A DNA stretch of 64,000 nucleotides, taken from positions 5,984,892-6,048,891 of the forward strand of contig JAJVDF010000003.1 in assembly GCA_022410635.1 (NCBI GenBank). The letters run 5' to 3'. The DNA is from Tretioscincus oriximinensis. Its lineage: Eukaryota; Chordata; Lepidosauria; Squamata; Gymnophthalmidae. Positions 10,733 through 64,000 of this stretch are shown here, piece by piece. A program made the translations under genes and the position numbers. The notes below the pieces were generated by a model that worked only from the letters and a program-made list of their open reading frames with translations, ran no database searches and was not told the origin of the DNA. Position 1 is the stretch's first letter; each line of letters opens with the position of its first letter.

Positions 10733-10804
10733 CATCTACATGCTAGTGTAGGCTGTGGCAGGCCCCGAATGGGGCCTGCCAAAGCCTACACTGGCATGTG
10801 GATG
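10733..10804. repeat. Near-perfect hairpin, 34-bp arms
   Basis: CATCTACATGCTAGTGTAGG... pairs with ...CCTACACTGGCATGTGGATG around the tetraloop GAAT, with three mismatches in 34 bp. Related sequence (CTACACTGGCATGTG / ACCCAGAATAAG) recurs near 9010, 9295, 46496 and 60500, so it belongs to a dispersed family. Confidence 0.8.
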
Positions 10805-11553
10805 ACCAAGCTCTGTACCAAGATATAACCCAGAAAAAGACCTGCTTTATTCAGGAATTGCACCAGCTCTACAAGGCAGGAAGCCCCCTTCCCCAAGGCA
10901 AGACGCCCTACGTGACAGGGGTCTGGCATCAAAGTTCTGTGCATATGGCACGCTTGGAGGCCATCTGGCTGGCTAGAAAACGCATTAACGACTTCGCCCA
11001 TCTATCACAGACCTTGCCTGGCACTTGCTCCCAGTTATTTATTTCCCACTGTAGCGAATGATACCCAGCAGAAAATTCCCAATGCACAAGCACAGGACCA
11101 AGTGCTCCTGCCTTCCTGTGTTTAAACCACCAGATGCATACAGTGTGGAAGCAAGGGAAGGTCCAGGAGTACCCTGCAAGAGATGGTGAGGGACCATTGC
11201 AGAATCCTGCATTTTCCTCTTGCTGTCTGGAGGCAGACTGTTTTACTTCATAAGGGAAAAGTCTGTTTCCTTTTTTCCTTCTATTAAAGTATCAGTTTTC
11301 TCTATTCATTTCATTTTAGCATTATCTGTTTTGTCTCAACACTGTAACCACCAACTGTACTTTTAAACAACTTGACATTTCTGTGCGTAATGCGTCTGTA
11401 ACAATGGCTTACTAATGCAACATTTGTATCTTTTTACAGGTAGTTTTCCTTTCTGCATCTGACTTAGTGAAATCACTTTCCCAAAAGTGATTGATTATTC
11501 ATAAGAACTGCTTTACTAAGTCACAGATAAACACTGCTGTGGCTGCTGCAGGC

Positions 11554-11615
11554 GTAAGGAATGGGCAAAAGAAGTGAGTGAGCAGTAAGGAATGGGCAGA
11601 AGAAGTGTGTGAGCA
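11554..11615 (+). repeat. Two-copy 31-bp tandem duplication
   Basis: GTAAGGAATGGGCAAAAGAA and its neighbour GTAAGGAATGGGCAGAAGAA head two units of 31 bp that differ at two positions. Confidence 0.85.
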
Positions 11616-12660
11616 ACTTTTTTTATCTTTGCCTCCTAGGTTGGGCTGCTTGTCTATCACATGTGCACGTGTACATTTGTTGCAGCCCGTCTATCTCAGT
11701 TGTAATGTAAGGTGTCAGACACCACAATAAACAGAAGAATCCAGTGAGTTTTAATAGATTTCCAAACCCAATGTGCACAATTTGTGGGTTTAGACAGGAA
11801 ATGTCTGGAATTTAATTCTGAAGTCTCAAGAGGAGTTATCATATCCCAGTAGTACCTCAGCCATTCCGAACTGTGTGGTAGTCATATGTTTGGGGTTGCA
11901 GAAGACTGGATCAGATTAATATTTGAGGTTCCACTTTCACTTTCAATCTGCTGCCTAACATCAGCTTCAATAATTCAGGTTAAAATGCTGAAAATCTTTA
12001 GTATTAACCTAAATAACTTAAAGAATCTCTTTGCAGAGTACCACAGATTAGTGTCTGAAAATCACAATCATAAGGCTTTCGTTTGTTATAGCCACCATAT
12101 TCTACCCACAATTATATAATAGCAAAATATAATTAATAATGATGAGAATTTATTGTTACAACTTTGTTTCAGAAGAACATGAGTATACAGTGAAGAGGAG
12201 AACTAGTAAGTCTTGCAGGGCTTTATTTTGAAAAGCTCTATTTGTTAGTCACAACTCAACATTTTTACAAATCTTGATCAATCCTGTCTTTCCTGTGAAC
12301 ATTCAGTATTGATTGATTTGATCTTCTTTTGATCCAAGATTCTCCAGCGTCACAATTCAAAACCATCAATTCTTCAGCATTCAGCCTTCTTTATTGGACA
12401 ACTCTTCCCCTGAGGAATTCTTATAGCATAAAACATTGTTACATCACAATATTATCTCTAAAATTCCACTGGTTTGTCTCCTACCCATTATGTCTCATCA
12501 TTATCTCTGGATGCTAAATACCACAGGAAACTACAAATTGATAAAACTGAAAAATTATGTTAGGATGCTGCTATGTTGATTTACCATCACTCTGACTTTA
12601 AATACCAGCTGACGTTTTTATATCTCTGTTGGTTTTGCTATCCTCTTCAGTATAGTGGAA

Positions 12661-44999
<32,339 letters not shown>

Positions 45000-45659
45000 C
45001 TGGTTTCTCTTTCCATACCTCTGTGGCATGCTTTTACATTGCAATGTTGCTGTTCTATTCTCAATGCAACTGTTTCAACAACATAAATTTCATGTATACA
45101 AAAGATGCGTGTAAATTTCCTTGTATTGTGTAAATATTTTATTGGTGAAAATGTGAACTTTCGTATGATTTCCATGAGTCGTCCTGCCATCCTTGCTATT
45201 GTTTGGTTGAGTTCAATTCTTTCTCATCTCGCATACCGCAGTTGTCTTCAACTTTATCCAAATCATGCTATTAGGTATGTTTCAGTTGCTTTATGCAAAG
45301 TGTCCCAATTTGCATTCCTGTACATGCAGCAGAGCCAGAGTTGACATTTACAAGCAGCTCCAAGACTCAGGAAGCTGAACTGCTACCATATCCTTTTGGG
45401 GACATCTAGTGACTATGATGCCTCAAGGGAAACCCAAGAAAATTCAAGGAAGGCCTTTAGCCTGAACTAAGGGTAACCTGAACTAAAAGAGAGGGGAAAC
45501 CTGGTCAGCTGGAATTCAAAACTCAGCTCTTGACAGCTGAAAGTGAGTCCAAAAACAGGAGATAAAGTAGAAAATTGAGTTTTGGGACAATTATGTTTGT
45601 AGACTTTAGTATACAATACGAGTATGGGAAGGAAATACATCTAAATAAACTCAAGAAAA

Positions 45660-45856
45660 TTCATTTTCAGAGAAATAGCCGTGTTAGTCAAGTAGAAAGT
45701 CCAGCAAAGGAGCTAGTGGCACTTTGAGACAAACATGAGAAAAGTGGCTGGCATAAGCTTTCGTAGATGCATCTGAAGTAGACGTGTCTATGAAAGCTTA
45801 TACCATCCACTTTTCTCAAGTTAGTCTCAAAGTGCTACTAGCTCCTTTGATGAAAA
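45660..45856. mobile_element. Penelope-like inverted pair, compact
   Basis: TTCAGAGAAATAGCCGTGTT...GCATAAGCTTTCGTAGATGC then GTGTCTATGAAAGCTTATAC...GTGCTACTAGCTCCTTTG. The core has lost part of CTGANGA. Confidence 0.7.
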
Positions 45857-45904
45857 TTCATGAATGCCTTTTATTGATTTTGGATCCCGTTCTTACCTGT
45901 GAGA

Positions 45905-46200
45905 AGTACTTGATTCTTATACCCCGCTTTTTGCACCTTTCAAAGGGACTCAAAGCAGCTTACAAGGGTATTTTGCCCGAAGGCTTACATTCTATCTTCC
46001 CAACCAGGCTGTGGTGGTTCCCATGTATCTGCTTGCAGTCAGTTGCAATTTCTTGCAATTCATGCTTTCAAATAGCTGGGTTGGGTAGAGCTACAAGCTA
46101 GTAGAAGGTGCTCACCCCTCCCCTTGTCCGTCACAGGGCTTTGAAACCTGATCTCCCAGATGAGAGACGGAATCCTTAGCAACTGAGCTATCCGTGAGGA
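45905..46200 (-). repeat. tRNA-derived SINE, minus strand
   Basis: On the minus strand: GATAGCTCAGTTGCTAAGG (A box), CAGGTTTCAAAGCCCTGTG (B box), GAGCACCTTCTACTAGC, TTGTAAGCTGCTTTGAGTCC. Sits between the convergent ends of DYRK4 and AKAP3. Confidence 0.85.
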
Positions 46201-47073
46201 AGCAAAGACTTTCTCTCTATGGAGGAATTTGGATCTGGAAGATCAATACTGCCTTCATGATAGTGCTGATCCAGATAAGCCCACACCATGGCCTTAAAAT
46301 TCAATTTTACAATACAGTCATTTTAGGGAAATGTGTCCTTCATGCAAGTTAAGGTATGACTGCATTCCAGACAGATATTTATTTGAATTAAAGGGTGGTG
46401 GAATGATCAAGTGTATTTGGAAAAATACCTTCAGTTTAATTTTCATTTCTTTCAAGATGAAGCTTTTTCTATAGGAACCNAGGATGTACATACCCATGCA
46501 GGCTATGGTATATGAGGAGTGCTATACTCTGCACCAGTATGTGGATTGCAGANCCCTATTCCAAGATGTAATCCAGAACAAGATCTATGCAGAAAAGAGG
46601 CCTAAGGCTTTGGACCCTCCTTTACTTTAAACCATATTATATTCATCTTCGGTCTCAAAGAATGGGATTTAATTGAGGGGAGAAACCCGATTAAGTCCAT
46701 TCTTTGGAACTTGGATTGTCTAAATTAAAAGTGTAATCACAGCCTAAGACATTATTTGGTCAAACACATAGTGTATTTTGTATAATTCTAATAACAAAAG
46801 CAATGCACCCTAGTAAATATCTTTAGGATATGCATAACTACAATAACTCATAAAATGGATCCAGTTCCCTAAAGCTTTTCAATGGGCAATCCAGAATTAC
46901 CTCGTTTCTTTAAAAAAATTCTACCGTCTTCTATNGAAAATGAAACTAAGCATTTCCAATTAGAAAGCGAAAAGATTGTCTCCAGGATTGCATGAAGACA
47001 TTGGACAATCTCATGGCCAATGAGAGTCACTACTTGTTCATGTAAAATTCAAAGGAGTAATATTAGTCTGGAT

Positions 47074-47532
47074 ACAGAGTGTAGGGATGGTGGCCATCTC
47101 ACATCTGACGGTTAGGCAGACTCAGGTCAGAAAGAGGTCACATGTGATGCTTAGAATAAGTTAGCATGAGTATTGTTCATGCTTTGCAAAGCACAGAGCC
47201 CCTTAGTAAGCCTGTGAGATCAACTAGAGTTCAGGATGTCCTCAGTAGTGCAAGCTGGTATAATTAGAACAACATTCTTTACCTGTTACTGTTAGCTTCC
47301 TTCTTTGGTTACTNCTTAAATTTTCCCTAGAATTTTGTCTTTGTCTAATTATCAATCAGATACTGATAATGTTTATGAATGACCGCATTTATGTAAGTAC
47401 GCATGCGTACAGCTAGAGTGTGTTAGTAGGTTGATTTAAGCAAGCTTTGTAGATAATAAAGAAGNCTCTTCTCTCTTCACCCTGGCTGCATTGTGTGTAT
47501 CTGTCCTTGACAACCCCAACTCTTCAACAGAG
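47074..47532. mobile_element. Solo LTR (47080-47526) with 6-bp target duplication
   Basis: The sequence starts TGTAGGGATGG and ends CCAACTCTTCA, the TG...CA ends of an LTR. ACAGAG flanks it exactly on both sides (47074-47079 and 47527-47532). AATAAA at 47455-47460, about 70 bp from the end, fits the R-region polyadenylation signal. No internal retroviral sequence remains. Confidence 0.8.
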
Positions 47533-47579
47533 NTTTTAGCACGAACACCCATAGCATGTTAGAGAATAACAAGAAAAAG

Positions 47580-47785
47580 GTAGTCAATTTTAGAGAAATA
47601 GCCGTGTTAGTCTAGTAGAAAGTCCAGCAAAGGAGCTAGTAGCACTTTGAGACTAACTTGNGAAAAGTGGTTGGCATAAGCTTTTGTAGACACACATCTG
47701 AAGAAGNAGACGTGTCTACGAAAGCTTATGCCACCCACTTTTCTCAAGTTAGTCTCAAAGTGCTGCTAGCTCCTTTGCAAGAAAA
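47580..47785. mobile_element. Penelope-like inverted pair, compact
   Basis: GAAATAGCCGTGTTAGTCTA...GCATAAGCTTTTGTAGACAC then CATCTGAAGAAG-n-AGACGTGTCTACGAAAGCTTATGCC...GTGCTGCTAGCTCCTTTGC. CTGAAGA is at 47698-47704 and GAAA at 47720-47723. Confidence 0.7.
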
Positions 47786-49112
47786 AGGTAGGCAGTTCTA
47801 GCTTTCATAAACAAATACATAGAATCTGAAGGAATCNGTAACATCTGAAGAAGTCTGCATCATCTGAGGTAGATGTGTCTATAAAATGCAAGTCCTAGAA
47901 ACCAAGTCTTTTTCTACACATAAAAAATGCCTGTTATATTTAGAAGTCAGCCTGCAGCTTTGAGATTNCAAAGAGACTACTGAAGGCCACCAAAACAAAT
48001 CTTTGGATAGAAAGTGCTCTGTTGTTTTAGTGGGTGGGGGAAACAACCATGGAACTCTGGTCAAAGATGGGAAGTGAGCGAGAATTCCAGCCACGAAGTC
48101 AACCTTGAGCCAGTGTGTCATGCCAACAATTCTCCCACAGCGAAGCTCTCAAGAAATGGGTTCATGCATTGATTTGTATTTTCTGCCATTTNAAGCAGAA
48201 AACAGCCTCTGGAAAGTGACCTTTTCACTATCCTGCCCCTGGCTAAGGTTGCCATATTGGTAACTCAGGTTGCCAACCCCTTTTTAAAAATTTATGGCTG
48301 GGTACCCAGGGATCCAGAGTTTAATTCTGGGTTCCTGGAAAAGTATTTTGCCCCAGATATCCGGGAGTATCTGGGCCATTCCAGGAAGTGTGATAATCCT
48401 ACCCTGGCTGTAGATACACATATATTAAGGAAGTGAGTTGATTACACCCCTGAAAGTCAGAGTTTCCAGCACCTCAGCCAACTATTAGACTCAATAGTTT
48501 TCTTAGCTATGTGCAAAAGAATCCCCCCCCTGCCCACCTTAAACAACTGATGTTAGCCTGACAAATTGCAGTGTTGGTTGGCTTTTTGCATGCAACTGCC
48601 CCTGCCCCTTTGCAAACAAATCCAAACAGGCAAATTCAAATTTACAAGATCATCAGCCAACTATTGGATATACCTAGGGATGCTTGGCTTTTGATATCTG
48701 GCAACTGTAAGTTGTTTTTTGGTGGGTCCTTTTGCATACTACAAGCCTAGATGATTGGCTGTTGATATGAATATCCTTCCTTATAGTTTCTGCAGGCCCA
48801 GTATACTGAAGGAAGGGGAGAAACTGCTAATTGTGTGAACTGGTTGGGTGTATTATGAACCAAACTGGGCAGAATGTAGTCCTGTACATTCGTAACAATC
48901 TGCGACTACAGAGACGTCACTAAGATCTAGAAATCACTATTCCAACTAATACTTAAGCATTTTCTTTTATTCATAGGACTGCTCAGCAGGAGGAGAGGGT
49001 CAGTAAAACTCATAATATCATATCTGATAAATGAGTGTTGTAGCAATTTATGCTGATAAGGCTATAGGGTAAAGGGAGAGATGTTCCCATTAGAGAGAAC
49101 NGGCTCTGCTGT

Positions 49113-59355
<10,243 letters not shown>

Positions 59356-60343
59356 CTGAGAAGAACAAAACTTACAGTTACAGTGAAATTGAATATGCTA
59401 TTTAATAATTTATATCCCTGCAAATACTATTTCTTTATTCCACTTTGGTAGGCACAATGCATAAAGAGCTTTCAGGGATATCATATCCAGAGGAATTCAG
59501 AGAAGTAGCCCTGTTAATCTAGGACAGATTTTTTAGTAAGGGGGTCTCAGAGCACCTTAGAGACTAAGAAGAAAAAAGTGACATGAATGAGCTATCATAG
59601 ATTAAATCTGTTTATTCAGATGCAAGGGACTCTATTGTCACTAGCTATTAATAAAAATGTTCTGGCCAACAATTCTAATGTTGAAAATATTGCTGAAGAA
59701 AACAGTGTCAAAATCTAAACTCTGTGCTGCTATCAACATTTAAAAATATAATTTTAATCCAGTAACTATTTGCTGCTTTCTGAGGCACTGCAGTGTTGTC
59801 ACAACTTGAAAGGGATTCGGGTGATATTATAAATGTTCTATTTCTATACCAGTCTGCTGCTGTCATTCCACCTGCTTCCCCAACCAGCAAATCTGGCATT
59901 TGGGTTCTACTCACAGATCCAAATAAAAATCACATAAATTTTCCATTATAAGCCCGCACAATCAGGCAACATTAGGTTGGTAAAACGCTCCAACCGTCTC
60001 CTCTTCCCTAGTGCAACCGCAGCTGGCGAAGGAAGAAGGCTCCTGCCTCCCTCTTCGGTTCTGCTGTAGCAGTAACCCACATTGTGGCAGTATTGCATTG
60101 CATCTCCCATCGCAGTACAAAGGGAGGATTGAGGACAAGGAAGGCTGGGGTGTATGAATGGCATCTTTAACTTTGATTTTATGACAATTTAATTTTGCAG
60201 ATGAGTTTAAGAATGGTTTAATCCACAAAAAAGGCAAATTAACCTCATTCTTCAAGACAGAGGAAAGTATATGTGTAATCAGACCTGTATTTAGGGGGAG
60301 GGCAACAAGGACAGCAGGTCAAGGTTGCAGAATTGGGAGTAAG

Positions 60344-60669
60344 TACCGTATATACTCGAGTATAAGCTGACCCAAATATAAGCCGTGGCATCTAATTTCA
60401 CCACAAAAAAACCTAGGGAAACTTATTGACTCGACTATAAGCCTAGGGTGGGACCTCAGAATTGAAGCCTGCCATTTACATGCAATTATGAAGTTTAGGA
60501 AGTCCATGTCTACACTGGCATGTGTGGTTGGCCAAGATCTGTATGGAGTTACAGCCCAGAATAAGGCTCGGTGTGATCAGGACTTCAGTTGACTCGTATA
60601 TAAGTCAAGGGGGGCATTCAGCATAAAAAGTGTGCTAAAAATTNGGCTTATACTCGAGTATGCACAGTA
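60344..60669. mobile_element. MITE with ACTCGAGTATAAGC ends
   Basis: TACCGTATATACTCGAGTAT at the left and GGCTTATACTCGAGTATGCA, then CAGTA, at the right form terminal inverted repeats. The internal repeat GACTCGACTATAAGCC recurs. This type is dispersed in amniote genomes. Confidence 0.75.
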
Positions 60670-61755
60670 AATTAGAAAAAAAAATCACAAGAGCACTACT
60701 AGGAGGCTCTGGCAAATAGGCTCCTAAAGGCACATAACCCCACCACCACCACCACCCAGTAAATATATTATTTAAAAATAAATAAATTAAAACAAATTCA
60801 CAACAACACCACTAGGAGTCTCTGGAAACCAGGGCTAGCTCNTAAAGACACCCTGCCCTAGTAAAAAATAATGATTTTTGTTGTTTTAAACAAGATTTCT
60901 TGCTGGAAAACCCCAGCATGCGGGGAGTGTAAAAAAAAAATTGCTGCCCAGGGGCATCATATATCCAAAATATGGCCATGTGTGATCAGAGCCTTAGAAT
61001 GATTTGCCTGAATTATNTTTAATGAAACAGATCTGTTTATTATTAAACAAGAGCTGCATCCACATTCAATAAGAAAGCTGCTCAAAAGTGATCTAGAGAT
61101 GTTAGCATTAATGTAGATTGGAAGCACTTGTCTGTATGGCTCTAACTCACTTTTAAGTCTATTTTACTGCCTGTGGGTGCAGTGTTAATTTTAGGACAAA
61201 TAATTTGGAACTATATGTGTCCTTAGGATGTACAAATAACCAACTTTATCAAATACTGTACAAATAACCAATGTAATCACAATTGCAAATAATGGTTTAT
61301 AATAATTTATTCTAAAAAATTAAACAAAACACTTGTTTTCTCTTTTCAAACTTACCATTTTATCATGTATTTTGTATAACCAAGATGTGGCTCTCAAAAA
61401 GTTGTGATGGACACTCAGAGTTTCCAAGAATGGCTTCCATAGGCTGCCATATCTTTATACACATTTAAAAAAATCTACAAAGAAGAACAGAAAGATTATT
61501 CTAACTTCAATCGTGTTATCAAGGGAAGGTGAANGAGGCATTGACCCAAGGCACAAAATTTTGAAAGGCTCTCTGAACCAGGACCTTTCTGCCCACCAGC
61601 TGAGTCTCTGAATGCCACTTTTAAAGCCTTAATTTTGGCTTTGAAAGCACTGGGAACAGGAAAAGTCCTCCCTTTTCCCGATGTGTTCAAAGCCAAAATT
61701 AAGGCTTTAATTTGCATTCTGCATGTTTGTACCAGTAAGACCAGATGCATGACCA

Positions 61756-62115
61756 GTAGGCTGACCAGATGATCCCTTTTGGGGGTGTTTACCCCACCCT
61801 TCCGGGGGAAGGGGTGATTTCCCCATTTTTTGCTGAGGGAATTTTTAATTTATTTTATTTTAAATTTACTGCACCACCACTAGGGGGCTCTAGCAAAGAG
61901 GGCCAACTCCTGAAGGCACCCTCTCCTCAGTAAAAATAATAATAAATGCAAATTTCCCACACACTTTAAAAAATCTNAGGTCTTTGCAGATTTCTGGGAC
62001 AGATTTTAGAGGGGTATGCATGTTGGGTGGGTGAGTTGCATATTCATGAATATGCAAATTAGCATGAATACTAATTACCCTAGTCTGGGCCTCAGAAAAT
62101 CTGGTCAGTCTAACA
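61756..62115. mobile_element. Element related to the GGCTGACCAGATGA foldbacks
   Basis: Starts TAGGCTGACCAGATGATCCC and ends AAAATCTGGTCAGTCTAAC, the same termini as 58400-58592. The interior is longer and contains the ACCACTAGGGGGC repeat. Confidence 0.65.
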
Positions 62116-63009
62116 GGGGCGTAGAATTTGGGTGATCACCTTGGATGATACAACCCATGTTATACCCCATCTATCCTTTCTATGCCCATCCTTAGTATAA
62201 GCACTGAGGCCGGGCTTAATGCTGCTAGCTCTGATTATTTCTGAGATGGAAATTGTAGGCTTATAAATGTTGATAAATTAATGAAGTGATAAGTGGATAT
62301 CTCTTGCCTTGATGAGATTTTTAGTTGGTAATAGTATTTGATCTATTATTTCTACAGCTAGATATACTAGAATTTCATCTTTTTTCCAAGTTCAGTTTTA
62401 TTCTATGATGATTGTACATCTATTTTGCTATTTTGGATATGCCCTGTCAGGTTCCACACTATTGAGTCTAAGTTCCAAAAACTTAGGGGTTGGACTGAGA
62501 AAAAAAAGGGGAATGGGAACCAATTTCTGAGGGACTCCAATAGCTGTGAATGAGTTTGATACTTGACCTTGAAATGAAACTGAGAATGAGAGATTTTATA
62601 GAAAAGATTATTCAATACACTGAAGCCAAATTCCTGAAATTCCCAGTGAGACTATACATGCTGTGAATGAGGCTGTGAATGATAATACACATACATACAA
62701 CACAGTTGCACATACAACACAGTGTCACAAGGTCAGAAACATTATCGGAAAGATTATATTCCATGACAAGCATTTATAAATTTCTCAAGATATTAGAATC
62801 TAACTCTGTTAATCTGGCAAGTAGAGTTTTAGTTACATGTAGANCTCAAAAATTATGACATCTCAAATTCCATTCCCAAGCATTAAGCAGACAAAGAGTT
62901 TGCTATTCAATGCTATCTTCATTGTTGTTTCTGCAAGAATGAATGCAGTGATTCTCTGAGAAATAGGGGGGAAAGCCTGGTCTCATTAAATTTTGTCTGA
63001 AAATCTGAA

Positions 63010-64000
63010 ACAATTAAGAAAGGGAGAACAGGTGGTGGTGTAGCTTTGTATGTTAAAGAAGAGGTTGGATCCTACGAATTGGAATTTCCAGGTAAAACAG
63101 GCCCATCCACAGAAGCACTATGGATAGCATTATCAGGTCAGAAAACAAGTCTAATATTGGGAGTATGCTACTGGCCTCCTAAACAAACACCTGAAATTGA
63201 TACTCATTTGGAACATGAGGTCATTGAAGCTTCCGAAAAGGGAAGGGTAGTAATAATGGGAGACTTCAACTATCCATACATTGATTGAGCAAACTCTTAT
63301 TCAACTCATGAAAAAGAAATAAAATTCTTAGATATGCTAACTGATTGCTTCCTAGAACAAGTGGTTTTAGAACCAACCAGGGGAAAGGGAATCCTGGATT
63401 TAGTCCTAAGTAATGAACAGGACCTGATACAGGATGTGACTGTAACTGATCCCATAGGAAACAGTGACCACAATACGATAACTTTCAACCTGAATGTGGA
63501 CAGAAAATTGTCAAGCAGTTCTAACACGGAAACCTTCAACTTCCACAGAGGAAATTTTCCCAAAATGAGGAAAATGGTAAAAAAATTAAAAGGAAAGTGA
63601 GAAACGTCCAGTCCCTTCAAAAAGCATGGAAATTGTTTGTAAATACAATATTGGAAGCTCAAATAAAATGCATTCCCAAGAGAAGAAAGGATTCTGCCAA
63701 GTCCAAGAAGACACCTGTATGGCTTACCTCTGCAGTAAAGGAAGTAATTAGAAAGAAGAGAAACTAATTTAAAAAGTGGAAAGCTTATCCTAGTGAGGAG
63801 AACAGAAGGGAGCACAAACNGTGGCAAACCAAATGCAAGGTGGTAGTCAGGGATGCGAAGAAAAACTTTGAGGAGCACATTGTAAAGAATATTAAAAGAA
63901 ATAACAAGGACTTTTTCAAATATATCAGAAATAAGAATCCTACCAGGAAAGCAGTCGGACCACTCGACAGCAATGGACAAAAGGGCATAATCAAGGAGGA
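63010..64000 (+). mobile_element. CR1 LINE ORF2 (endonuclease), broken, runs off edge
   Basis: The plus-strand frame from about 63016 reads GGGVALYVKEEVGSYELEF, VCYWPPKQTPE and VVIMGDFNYPYID, then a TGA where the family has Trp. It continues in the same frame with LDMLTDCFLEQVVLEPTRG and IGNSDHNTITFNL. Near 63560-63600 the frame shifts within an A-rich stretch, and the linker (KRRKDSAKSKKTPVWLT...FFKYIRNKN) follows in another frame with one more stop. These are the apurinic endonuclease motifs (GDFNYP, SDHN) of CR1. Confidence 0.9.

Larger units (their letters stand above)
10291..12650 (+). other. Likely DYRK4 5' intron or leader region
   Basis: No exon is recognisable. It contains an L2-like tail with (AAAC)n(AAAT)n (10468-10595), a 34-bp-arm hairpin (10733-10804), a two-copy 31-bp tandem duplication (11554-11615) and otherwise AT-rich unique-looking sequence up to the acceptor of the first DYRK4 coding exon. 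Confidence 0.5.
59356..63009. other. Region upstream of AKAP3, no gene supported
   Basis: Holds Penelope-like remnants (59500-59600), a short GC-richer patch (59990-60130) that could be near an AKAP3 promoter, the 60344-60669 MITE, ACCACTAGG repeats (60670-60990) and a foldback relative (61756-62115). The first-Met exon of AKAP3 should be here or beyond the window. I found no convincing candidate. Confidence 0.5.

Noticed and set aside
59962..60255. 97-codon minus frame near a GC-richer patch as the AKAP3 start exon
   Set aside because: Its residues do not resemble the AKAP3 or AKAP4 N-terminus and no donor joins it in phase to 59355.
59356..64000. NDUFA9, expected beyond AKAP3 by human gene order
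   Set aside because: No NDUFA9-like exon or CpG island was seen before the window ends.

Overview
This is vertebrate nuclear DNA. It has spliced genes with GT-AG introns, one CpG island and dense interspersed repeats. The repeat mix points to a sauropsid, most likely a squamate and possibly a gecko: CR1 LINEs, L2-like LINE tails, tRNA-headed SINEs, CORE-SINE-like elements, Penelope-like terminal repeats and a SPIN-type hAT element. The species call is inference. Single ambiguous bases are scattered throughout, and one 25-base N run (24541-24565) marks an assembly gap.

Layout. (1) 1-5803, minus strand: a complete six-coding-exon caspase-3 gene (282 codons, all introns in phase, catalytic His and Cys present). 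(2) 5804-9290: its first intron, full of repeats, including a 200-bp-arm inverted repeat. (3) About 9290-10290: a CpG island that looks like a shared bidirectional promoter. (4) 12651-44999, plus strand: DYRK4 reconstructed as 16 coding exons (753 codons, every junction in phase). It has a long N-terminal region, a complete kinase domain and a short tail. (5) 49113-59355, minus strand: AKAP3, the sperm fibrous-sheath A-kinase anchor protein, with a 2.06 kb central exon, a C-terminal exon and an N-terminal exon. The first-Met exon was not found. (6) 59356-64000: repeats only, ending in a CR1 element that runs off the edge.

DYRK4 and AKAP3 are tail-to-tail, as on human chromosome 12p13. CASP3 is not next to DYRK4 in human: there it sits head-to-head with PRIMPOL on 4q35. 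The CASP3/CpG island/DYRK4 junction is therefore a rearrangement, a duplicate caspase or an assembly join. DYRK4 and AKAP3 are both known mainly from spermatids, so the right two thirds of the window is a male-germline gene pair.

The points most worth checking are the CASP3-DYRK4 junction; the SPIN-like element with a GC-rich insert carrying an open frame; Penelope-type repeats with hammerhead-ribozyme-like cores, some in inverted pairs; a CR1 copy flanked by a perfect 44-bp direct repeat; a solo LTR with intact 6-bp duplications; and the purine-rich microsatellite where DYRK4 exon 6 should have its polypyrimidine tract.
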